8,432 nt of DNA from Schlesneria sp. (lineage in GTDB: Bacteria > Planctomycetota > Planctomycetia > Planctomycetales > Planctomycetaceae). Shown piece by piece: positions 1 through 5,441 of the stretch. The notes beneath the pieces are model-generated. The model was not told where the DNA came from and searched no databases. It saw only the letters and a program-made list of their open reading frames with translations. Each line of letters starts with the position of its first letter. Position 1 is the stretch's first letter. A program made the translations under genes and the position numbers. Location of the stretch: NCBI GenBank assembly GCA_025353525.1, contig JANXOO010001553.1:1-8432 (forward strand), written 5' to 3'.

Positions 1-258
1 GGTTTCTGGTTGATTCGATTTTCGAATGACGTACCCTCCCAAAGATGCGATTATTTTGACCATCGCGTTCAGGGATGGGGGCGTCCGAGGAGGTTGTTTA
101 TGTTGAAGGGTCATGTAGACCGATTTCCATTCGCGCGGTTCAAAGACCGCTTCGCAACTCATGTCCGGACACTCACGACTGAGGTGACAGAGGTAGAGTA
201 CCTTCCAGGCAACGTTGGTGTAAACGGCCAGACAATTGAATAACCGACCAACACGCTT
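1..258 (-). pseudogene. C-terminal remnant of a Tn5/IS50-like IS4-family transposase (partial, runs off left edge)
   Basis: Reading the minus strand from 258 down to 1 gives 86 open codons. They match the C-terminal dimerisation region of Tn5-type transposases: CLAVYTNVAWKVLYL (the usual 'LALYLIVAWRVLYL' helix), then SRECPDMSCEAVFEPREWKSVY (usual 'GRECPDLPCDVVFEEAEWKAVY'), then PPRTPPSLNAMVKIIASLGGYV (usual 'PPPKEPPTLGEMVRLIAQLGGFL'). The frame is closed by an in-frame TAA at 259-261. The catalytic DDE core, including the Y-R-E-K glutamate helix, should lie at higher coordinates but is not recognisable there in any frame. I therefore read it as a 5'-truncated or decayed relic; the extreme C-terminus lies beyond position 1. 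The family call comes from remembered consensus, not from a search. It differs from the IS4-family transposase at 6966-8138, which belongs to another subgroup. Confidence 0.72.
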
Positions 259-659
259 TTAGGACTTACGATGATTTTATTCACTCTCTTGTGACAGGCA
301 GTTTCCGATTTGAGATGCTGAGAATGACTCTTTTCAGGCCGCAATCTGAAGAAAACCCTTCTCCCGATTGACCCCGCCCCCTCAATTTGTGATGATCTTC
401 GTCCGGTTTGAAGAAATCGCGGCAAAAACGGTTCAGCGAATCGTTGGTGCGACCGATTCCCCTGACCAACTTCTTCCGGAATTTCAGGAGAGTTCCGGTT
501 CGTTCGGGTCAAGACCCGGATGTTTCTGTGTCGCAGTCGATTCATGGATGGAATTCCTTGTCGCAATGAGTGCTGACATCGGGTTCGTTTCGAGTTCATG
601 GATTGACATTATTTTCGCGTCGGCCACCGCTGGCACCAAGCTGGAAAGAGAGCGTTTTG
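259..659. other. Gene-free stretch between the transposase relic and speD
   Basis: This stretch of 401 bp holds no ORF that resembles a known protein on either strand; the open frames here are short and of low complexity. It probably contains decayed DNA from the transposon side and the promoter of speD, but I see no convincing -35/-10 pair. The one distinct structure is a perfect 14-bp palindrome, CGGGTCAAGACCCG, at 505-518, about 140 bp upstream of the speD start. With only two central bases it is better read as a possible protein-binding site than as a hairpin. No riboswitch-like fold or tRNA was evident. Confidence 0.5.
643..652 (+). promoter_or_regulatory. Ribosome binding site that fixes the speD start
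   Basis: The purine run GGAAAGAGAG ends seven bases before the ATG at 660. The same frame is open back to another possible start at 570, but the 30 extra residues there do not resemble SpeD, and the protein family begins exactly at the 660 ATG. Confidence 0.65.
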
Positions 660-1049
660 ATGGAGCACCTGGGCAGGCATGTTATTATCGAGTTGTGGGG
701 CTGTGGTGATGCGATCAACGACCGGGGGCTGGTGGAACGTGCGATGAGAAACGCCGTTCACGCCGCGAACGCGACCTTGCTCAATCTCTTCATTCATGAA
801 TTCAGTCCGCAAGGAGTGACCGGAGTTGCGGTGCTTGCGGAATCCCACCTGTCGATCCATACCTGGCCGGAATACGGATATGTCGCTGCCGATGTCTTCA
901 CGTGCGGTTCGACGACGAAGCCCGAAGCTGCTGCCGAAGTACTTCGCGTCGAATTCGGCGCAACCAACGCTGATATCAGGGAACTGGAACGAGGTGTCAT
1001 GCCCGCCTCGATGGCTCAGGGTCGCCCGCGAGAATTTGCAAACGCCTGA
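660..1049 (+). CDS. speD: S-adenosylmethionine decarboxylase proenzyme (pyruvoyl-dependent)
   Basis: The 129-residue product decarboxylates S-adenosylmethionine, supplying the aminopropyl donor for spermidine synthesis in the cytosol. The protein is of the short bacterial/archaeal class (about 120-130 residues). It starts with the typical EHLGRHVIIELWGC segment and carries the self-processing site AESHLSIHTWPE at residues 60-71. Cleavage is expected between Glu61 and Ser62, with Ser62 becoming the pyruvoyl group. His67 and Cys82 (in DVFTCG) match the processing and proton-donor residues of the Thermotoga enzyme. The start at 660 is chosen for the Shine-Dalgarno run just upstream and for the family length. 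folE follows on the same strand after a short gap, so co-transcription is possible. No spermidine synthase gene (speE) is in the window. Confidence 0.93.
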   Translation: MEHLGRHVIIELWGCGDAINDRGLVERAMRNAVHAANATLLNLFIHEFSPQGVTGVAVLAESHLSIHTWPEYGYVAADVFTCGSTTKPEAAAEVLRVEFGATNADIRELERGVMPASMAQGRPREFANA

Positions 1050-1097
1050 TGCCGTGGTCATCCCGAAAAGCTCCGATCCAGGTCGCTCGAAACGTGG

Positions 1098-1838
1098 ATG
1101 TCATTTGGCGGACACAGCCAGCATTGCACCGGCAATTTCTTACTGCTTCTGAATCCGGATCATACCTTGAATACTGACCGACCGACTGAAGATCACGACG
1201 ATTGCGTTCACGGTGCGTCCGGGACAGGCGGAACCCCGTCGCCGATTGACAAAAAACTTCCCACGGTCGATCTGCCTCGCATGGAACGCGCCGTTCGCGA
1301 GATCCTGGCCGCCGTCGGTGAAGATCCGGATCGCGAGGGACTGCTCGAAACACCTGCCCGTGTCGCCCGGATGTACGCCGAACTCTTTATGGGCCTGCAC
1401 CTCGATCCCGGACGGCACCTGAAACGCGTCTTCGCAGAGCAGTACGACGAACTGGTCCTTGTCCGGGATATCTCGTTCAACAGTATGTGCGAACACCATT
1501 TGTTGCCATTTATCGGAGCGGCTCACGTCGGTTATCTGCCTCGTGGCAAGGTCGTCGGGCTTTCCAAACTGGCTCGCGTTGTCGAAGAAGTGTCGCATCG
1601 ACCTCAAGTACAAGAGCGGATGACCCATCAGATTGCCGACCTGATTCAACAGGAACTCGACCCGAAAGGGGTCGTCGTCGTCCTCGAAGCGGCTCATTCG
1701 TGTATGACCATTCGTGGCATCCGCAAACCTGGCAGCCTGACAATCACCAGCGCCGTGCGGGGACTTTTCAAAACCAATCATTCCAGTCGCGCGGAAGTGA
1801 TGGCGTTTATCCAGGGAAGACGCAGCGACCTGCGCTAA
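1098..1838 (+). CDS. folE: GTP cyclohydrolase I
   Basis: This enzyme converts GTP to 7,8-dihydroneopterin triphosphate, the first step of folate synthesis and also of the queuosine-type deazapurine route. The core runs from about residue 57 ([20 protein letters not shown]) to the end. It includes [18 protein letters not shown], the zinc/active-site segment [20 protein letters not shown] (Cys131, His133, His134), [20 protein letters not shown], and [14 protein letters not shown] with Cys202. The zinc ligands Cys, His and Cys are all present, so this is the zinc-dependent FolE1 type. The start is uncertain: ATG 1098 gives 246 residues with a low-complexity first 50, and TTG 1167 gives 223 residues, nearer the usual length. 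Neither has a good Shine-Dalgarno site. The gene lies 48 bp after speD and converges on truA. Confidence 0.94.
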   Translation: MSFGGHSQHCTGNFLLLLNPDHTLNTDRPTEDHDDCVHGASGTGGTPSPIDKKLPTVDLPRMERAVREILAAVGEDPDREGLLETPARVARMYAELFMGLHLDPGRHLKRVFAEQYDELVLVRDISFNSMCEHHLLPFIGAAHVGYLPRGKVVGLSKLARVVEEVSHRPQVQERMTHQIADLIQQELDPKGVVVVLEAAHSCMTIRGIRKPGSLTITSAVRGLFKTNHSSRAEVMAFIQGRRSDLR

Positions 1839-1854
1839 GGCCACCGGCAGCGTC

Positions 1855-1912
1855 AATTGCAAAACGGGGACTGGCTCCAGGTCTTCCTGGTGCCTGTCCC
1901 CCTTTTGCAATT
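1855..1912. repeat. Long REP-like hairpin between convergent folE and truA, possible bidirectional terminator
   Basis: Two 27-base arms (1855-1881 and 1886-1912) pair around a TCTT loop with 24 of 27 matches. The three mismatches are isolated. The outer part is AATTGCAAAA facing TTTTGCAATT. The inner part is GGGGACTGGCTCC facing GGTGCCTGTCCCC, a form I associate with dispersed intergenic palindromes in Planctomycetes and other bacteria (from memory, not searched). The element fills most of the 100-bp gap between the two convergent stop codons, so it could end transcription from both sides, although no long T tract directly follows the stem. Confidence 0.75.
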
Positions 1913-1932
1913 CCTCAATTCCTTTTGCAATT
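1901..1932. repeat. 20-bp tandem repeat at the right foot of the hairpin
   Basis: CCTTTTGCAATT at 1901-1912 recurs exactly at 1921-1932, giving a 20-base period (1.6 copies). The first copy is the right arm of the hairpin at 1855-1912; the second lies next to the truA stop codon. The spacer CCTCAATT is itself a partial echo of the unit. Confidence 0.85.
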
Positions 1933-1938
1933 AACGCT

Positions 1939-2778
1939 TCAGAGAAGTTCGGGTTCCTGATAATCGACACGCATCAGGTACAGTCCCTGCGGCGGTGCTG
2001 TTTCGCCCGCTTGAGTTCGGTCACCCGTTTCAATGATGCGCCGCATGTCGTGGGGCGTCCAGCGGCCCCGTCCGATATGGATCAGTGTACCGACGATGGC
2101 CCGAACCATGTTGTACAGAAACCCGTCCGCTTCGATGTCGAAGAAAATGAATAACGGGTCGGGCGACATCGGGTCGGGGGCCATCGGAAGAATTGAGCCG
2201 GGTTGATTCGGTTGCGAATGAAACGGAGCGTACGACGATTCCCATGCGGTCCATCCCGCTGATCGAATCACCGACGCGTGAAACACCGTGCGAACGCTGG
2301 ACGAACGGTTGGGCCACTGCGATTCGAAACAGCGAAAGTCGTGTTTACCAATCAGGTTCCGGACCGCCGCATTCATCGCATGCTCGTCCAGCCGGGTCCG
2401 CTGCCAGAGTGTCGCGTTTCTGAGAAACGGTACGCGGATCGGATTGTTGTGAATGACATAGCGATACCATTTTCGTTTGGCATCGTATCGCGCGTTGAAA
2501 CCTGGTGCCGCTTCGATCACGTTCCGGATCACGATGTCATCAGGAAGGTAACGGGCCAGACCGTGGATGAACCCGTGACACGGTGTGGTCGAACTTGTGG
2601 CGAAGCTGATCACCTGGCCAGCAGCATGGACCCCCGAATCTGTCCGCCCCGAGGCGACCACTTTGATCGGTTCGCCGGTGAATGTAGCGAGTGCGCGTTC
2701 GACCACTTCTTGCAGTGTTCGTCCGTTCGGCTGTATTTGCCATCCGCAATAATTCGTACCGTCGTAAGCGAGCGTCAT
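1939..2778 (-). CDS. truA: tRNA pseudouridine(38-40) synthase TruA
   Basis: TruA isomerises uridines 38, 39 and 40 of the tRNA anticodon arm to pseudouridine. The 279-residue product begins with TLAYDGTNYCGWQIQPNGRT. It has the catalytic motif ASGRTDSGVHAAGQV with Asp47, then RYDAKRKWYRYVIHN, GKHDFRCF and the C-terminal DIEADGFLYNMVRAIVGTLIHIGRG. Residues about 173-208 are a proline-rich insertion not expected between the RTV.HASV strand and the DIEADGFLYNMVR motif. The start is not certain: ATG 2778 and TTG 2784 are two codons apart and neither has a clear Shine-Dalgarno site. The frame stays open back to 3144 inside the cysteine desulfurase gene, but that extension looks antisense-like and I do not accept it. 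It lies 182 bp downstream of the cysteine desulfurase on the same strand. Confidence 0.93.
   Translation of the reverse strand: MTLAYDGTNYCGWQIQPNGRTLQEVVERALATFTGEPIKVVASGRTDSGVHAAGQVISFATSSTTPCHGFIHGLARYLPDDIVIRNVIEAAPGFNARYDAKRKWYRYVIHNNPIRVPFLRNATLWQRTRLDEHAMNAAVRNLIGKHDFRCFESQWPNRSSSVRTVFHASVIRSAGWTAWESSYAPFHSQPNQPGSILPMAPDPMSPDPLFIFFDIEADGFLYNMVRAIVGTLIHIGRGRWTPHDMRRIIETGDRTQAGETAPPQGLYLMRVDYQEPELL
2155..2184 (-). repeat. 15-bp in-frame tandem duplication within the truA insertion
   Basis: Two adjacent 15-base units (2170-2184 and 2155-2169) match at 13 of 15 positions and encode MAPDP followed by MSPDP. They sit at the end of the extra loop of TruA (residues 199-208), pointing to loop growth by local duplication. 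Confidence 0.85.
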
Positions 2779-2831
2779 CTTCAACGTGCGTTGCGAATGT
2801 CCGGTGTCGTGACCATCAGGAATCGAGGATG

Positions 2832-2859
2832 AGTTTTCGGTTTTCAGTGTTCGGTTTTC
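2832..2859. repeat. 14-bp tandem direct repeat between the cysteine desulfurase and truA
   Basis: AGTTTTCGGTTTTC (2832-2845) is followed immediately by AGTGTTCGGTTTTC (2846-2859), with 13 of 14 bases identical. It lies in the 182-bp spacer (2779-2960) that contains no gene I can support. Read on the coding strand of the flanking genes, the pattern is GAAAACCGAACACT then GAAAACCGAAAACT. Confidence 0.8.
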
Positions 2860-2960
2860 AAAAAAGAGTCTGATGGCAAAACAGTCGCGTCCGCCGCCGG
2901 ACATTTCAATTGTCTGGCATGGCGAAAACTCGATTGCATTCGCGAATACCCGATTGTTGC

Positions 2961-4109
2961 TTACCTGAGATATCCTGCGACTTCGGCAATTTTGGTGGCT
3001 GCGGCATCGATTTCTTCCCGTGTGGTCAGGCAACTGAGTGTCAGACGGAGTGCCGAACGATAGACGTCGCTCGTTAACCCCATTGCAACAAGGATCGGCG
3101 TCGGCTCGATCGAACCGCTTGCACAAGCACTCCCCAACGAGCAACAGATTCCTTCGAGATCGAGTGCCACGAGCAATGCTTCTCCGTCGACACCAGGAAA
3201 CGAAATATTGAGCGTATTCGGCAGTCGTGCAGCGGCGATCCCGTTGACGATCGCCGGTGCAGCGAGTTCCTGCAGCCGTGATTGCAAATAGTCACGCAGC
3301 GATGACACGTGCCTGGTCCTTTCTGCACGTGATCGATGCCACAGGTCGAGCGCTTTTGCCATGCCTGCAACCAGAGGAACCGGTTCTGTCCCGGCACGGC
3401 GCCCTGTTTCCTGCAATCCTCCCACTGCAAATCCCGAAGCGAGTTTGACGCGATCACGGACGAGCAAACCGCCAACTCCACGCGGACCGTGAAACTTGTG
3501 AGCACCAAAACTGAGTGTCGTTGAACCGAGTTTACCAAAATTCACGGGAATCTTGCCAACCGCCTGGACCCCGTCCAGATGGACTCCGAACCCGTTCCGC
3601 GTCGCACACTCGATCAAAGGTTCGATATTCTGGATCGTTCCGGTCTCGTTGTGAGCAAGTATGACGGCAGCGAATCGGACATCGTTTCCATGATGTTCGT
3701 CAAACTCCATCACATTCGCCGGAAAAAGGCCCGATTCATCAACGGGCAATCTCTTGAGAACCCATCCCTGTCGCTCACGCACGCGGCACGCTTCCAGATT
3801 CGAAGGATGCTCGCCCGGCGAAACCAGGATCGTTCCGGCATGCCCTGCTGTCAGACCGAACACTGCCAGGTTATTGGCTTCAGTTCCGCCGCTTGTAAAA
3901 AGAAGCTCGGATGGCGAGGCACCAAGTATGGCCGCAATCTGTTCACGGCTGTCTTCGAGGACTCGTCGTGCGGTCCGGCCCAACCCGTGCCGACTGCTCG
4001 GGTTCCCGTACGAATCTCGCGTGTGCCTCGAAACCGTCTCGATGACTTCAGGCAATGGCTGCGTCGTGGCGTTATTGTCGAGGTAGATTGGTGACACAAA
4101 TCGACTCAA
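2961..4109 (-). CDS. Cysteine desulfurase, NifS/IscS-like (class V aminotransferase fold)
   Basis: This PLP enzyme removes sulfur from L-cysteine as a persulfide for Fe-S clusters, tRNA thiolation or other sulfur carriers. The 382 residues show YLDNNATTQP at the N-terminus, LLFTSGGTEANNLAVFG (residues 69-85), EHPSN with His101, HNETG (153-157), HLDGVQAVGKIPV with Asp179, and FGAHKFHGPRGVGGLL carrying the PLP lysine Lys205. RRAGTEPVPLVAGM is followed by the mobile-loop nucleophile Cys329 in SLGSACASGSIEPTPIL. The lengthened loop fits group I (NifS/IscS) rather than SufS. The start is a TTG at 4109; a GTG at 4097 (starting SPIYLDNN) is equally plausible. No iscU, iscA or iscR is adjacent, so the sulfur acceptor cannot be read from context. 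I leave the symbol blank because NifS, IscS and tRNA-dedicated forms cannot be told apart here. Confidence 0.92.
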   Translation of the reverse strand: MSRFVSPIYLDNNATTQPLPEVIETVSRHTRDSYGNPSSRHGLGRTARRVLEDSREQIAAILGASPSELLFTSGGTEANNLAVFGLTAGHAGTILVSPGEHPSNLEACRVRERQGWVLKRLPVDESGLFPANVMEFDEHHGNDVRFAAVILAHNETGTIQNIEPLIECATRNGFGVHLDGVQAVGKIPVNFGKLGSTTLSFGAHKFHGPRGVGGLLVRDRVKLASGFAVGGLQETGRRAGTEPVPLVAGMAKALDLWHRSRAERTRHVSSLRDYLQSRLQELAAPAIVNGIAAARLPNTLNISFPGVDGEALLVALDLEGICCSLGSACASGSIEPTPILVAMGLTSDVYRSALRLTLSCLTTREEIDAAATKIAEVAGYLR

Positions 4110-4151
4110 AAAAACAGAGCTTCGGGCTCCCAGGCTGTTCCGTCATATTAC

Positions 4152-4157
4152 ATTATA
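4152..4157 (-). promoter_or_regulatory. Candidate -10 element for the cysteine desulfurase
   Basis: The minus strand reads a perfect TATAAT here, about 43 bases ahead of the TTG start at 4109. That is a sensible leader length inside the 144-bp gap upstream of the gene. No good -35 hexamer lies 16-18 bases upstream and there is no extended -10 TG, so this is only a candidate. Confidence 0.4.
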
Positions 4158-4253
4158 CCTGTGCATCGAAGAATCGCACGAATGACGAACGGCAGAAATC
4201 AGCCGCTGATGATCGAGCGATCCGCGTTCGCGAAGACTTGCGTGCTGATTGAA

Positions 4254-4721
4254 TCAGGGCAAAAATCGCAATCGCTCGTCAGCAGCAGGCAATCGGCACG
4301 TCTCTTTTTTCCCGAACAAACGGTATCGGTACCGGGCAACCAGCGAGTAGCCGAGATTCCTCAGCGGCATTGGAATCAGCCAGATCAGCCAGCCGACGAC
4401 TTGCCAGCAAAAATCAAGTCGCGATAGGACTCGTACGACGGCCGACGATTTGCGGTACGAGCGACCGTTGACCCACAAAACGACCGTATTTAAATCAGTG
4501 GCATCCGTCGCCGACAACAGCGTCCGGGCCGTTTCACCCTGAAGAGGCGCAAACTGAAAGAGACCGCGCCGGTCACGAATCAGGACGAAATCGACCGACC
4601 AGTTGCACAGCCCGCAGACACCGTCAAAAAACAGGATCTGCCTGACCGCTTCGACCTCGCGATTGTCGATCCCGACCGTGGTATCGGGCACAGCATTCAG
4701 AGCCGCCGGAATGGTACTCAT
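4254..4721 (-). CDS. DCC-family thiol-disulfide oxidoreductase-like protein (DUF393)
   Basis: The 155-residue product carries the family signature FFDGVCGLCN (residues 31-40), with Asp33 and a CxxC pair, Cys36 and Cys39. It also has RRGLFQFAPLQGE, a hydrophobic stretch FCWQVVGWLIWLIPMPLRNLGYSLVA, and the closing RYRLFGKKETCRLP with a third cysteine. The DCC/DUF393 family (YuxK-like) is predicted to be thioredoxin-related; its substrates are not known. The ATG at 4721 is preferred because GGAAG lies five bases upstream. A GTG at 4748 would add nine residues and overlap the stop of the upstream gene by four bases (GTGA), so translational coupling is possible. It follows the small basic gene at 4745-5101, probably in one transcript. 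Confidence 0.85.
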   Translation of the reverse strand: MSTIPAALNAVPDTTVGIDNREVEAVRQILFFDGVCGLCNWSVDFVLIRDRRGLFQFAPLQGETARTLLSATDATDLNTVVLWVNGRSYRKSSAVVRVLSRLDFCWQVVGWLIWLIPMPLRNLGYSLVARYRYRLFGKKETCRLPAADERLRFLP

Positions 4722-4744
4722 GGCGTCTTCCTTCGAACTGCCTT

Positions 4745-5101
4745 TCACTTCTTTTTCGGACGACCCCGCGTTTTGGTTGCCGCCGGGGAACCGGCCGAAC
4801 TCCGAGTCTTCCTGGCAGCGACATCCCGTTTTGACTTCTGCTGCATCTGCTCATAAATGGAAGGTCGGTTCTGGGATTTCGCAAGCGTTTGTGCGGGCAG
4901 ATCCGTAACACACTGGTTAGCGAGTTTGACAATCAGGTCGTGACACTGGTCTTGGCGCGGAGTCCACGGAAAGAGCGCCTTCTTCATCCCGTGCTGCTGC
5001 ATTTCGTACGCAACCTGAGTCAACTGCTCAGCGACTTTTTTCAACGACTCTGCTGTACTCAACACGATCTCGGCACTGACCCAATTGTATGTCACTGGCA
5101 C
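4745..5101 (-). CDS. Small unrecognised protein with basic, AT-hook-like C-terminus
   Basis: I do not recognise the family. The 118-residue product has a mixed N-terminal part (residues 1-75) with likely helices, for example TAESLKKVAEQLTQVAYEMQQHG at about 16-38. A linker follows, then a strongly basic tail from about 88 to 118 ending TKTRGRPKKK. RGRP is the core of AT-hook motifs that bind the DNA minor groove, so a nucleoid or DNA-binding role is possible; that is inference from one short motif. The start is GTG 5101, with AGGGAG seven bases upstream, a strong Shine-Dalgarno site. The frame stays open upstream as far as 5629, into the divergent amidohydrolase gene, and a longer form cannot be fully excluded. 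The DCC-family gene follows within 23 bases or overlaps. Confidence 0.62.
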   Translation of the reverse strand: MPVTYNWVSAEIVLSTAESLKKVAEQLTQVAYEMQQHGMKKALFPWTPRQDQCHDLIVKLANQCVTDLPAQTLAKSQNRPSIYEQMQQKSKRDVAARKTRSSAGSPAATKTRGRPKKK

Positions 5102-5108
5102 GCTCGTT

Positions 5109-5114
5109 CTCCCT
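5109..5114 (-). promoter_or_regulatory. Ribosome binding site that decides the start of the small basic gene
   Basis: On the minus strand AGGGAG precedes the GTG at 5101 by seven bases. A second in-frame GTG at 5095 would be thirteen bases away. The frame has no upstream stop for several hundred bases, so this site is the main argument for the short 118-residue form. Confidence 0.6.
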
Positions 5115-5353
5115 CTTGAAAAGCCAACAACACTACAATAGCTGCGCCAGCCGATTTTGTCCCCTCCAGACACAGGAACGTGTTTCGGCAATTTCCGCAG
5201 GAATCGGCTTTCGAGGTTTGTTTCATTCTGTACTGCAATCGGTATATTCCGCTCGTGGTCCGGATTGAGGTTTCGTTTGTGATCTTTTTCCGCGTCATAG
5301 GCTAAAACGCCGGCATCGCGGACATTTTCAGTCATCACAGGATGTGTCAATGA

Positions 5354-5381
5354 CCTGATTTCAAACCAGGCGCGGTATAAA
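5354..5381 (+). promoter_or_regulatory. Candidate promoter with overlapping palindromic operator for the amidohydrolase
   Basis: CCTGATTTCAAACCAGG (5354-5370) is an imperfect 17-base palindrome: seven of eight positions pair around a central C. It is followed five bases later by TATAAA (5376-5381), a reasonable -10 element about 60 bases before the ATG at 5442. The palindrome would occupy the spacer just ahead of -10, a position where a repressor could block polymerase. No strong -35 hexamer is visible. No regulator gene is in the window, so the link is structural only. Confidence 0.35.
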
Positions 5382-5441
5382 TCACGATCCCGAATTGATT
5401 CCAGACGTTTCCCAATCGACACCCGGCAAAGGATCTTCGCG

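Larger units (their letters stand above)
5102..5441. other. Divergent intergenic region between the small basic gene and the amidohydrolase
   Basis: These 340 bases separate two divergently read genes and should hold both promoters. I see no RNA gene. Open frames cross it on the minus strand (to 5629, and a 68-codon frame ending at 5092) but neither looks like a known protein. Near the amidohydrolase there is an operator-like palindrome at 5354-5370 followed by an AT-rich hexamer at 5376-5381. Confidence 0.55.

Noticed and set aside
100..243. Plus-strand small ORF of 47 codons with a perfect AGGAGG six bases before its ATG
   Set aside because: The minus strand here encodes a recognisable Tn5-like transposase C-terminus; the AGGAGG is simply the complement of two proline codons (CCT CCT) in it.
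159..599. Minus-strand ORF of 146 codons before speD
   Set aside because: Its translation resembles nothing known, is rich in Arg and Ser as in out-of-frame reading, and its C-terminal part overlaps the transposase relic in a different frame.
2779..3144. N-terminal extension of truA by about 120 codons
   Set aside because: The TruA family begins at TLAYDGTNY; the extension overlaps the cysteine desulfurase gene and has no protein-like features.
4245..4257. Perfect palindrome CTGATTGAATCAG across the stop codon of the DCC-family gene, as a terminator
   Set aside because: The loop would be one base and no T tract follows on the gene strand, so it is unlikely to act as an intrinsic terminator.
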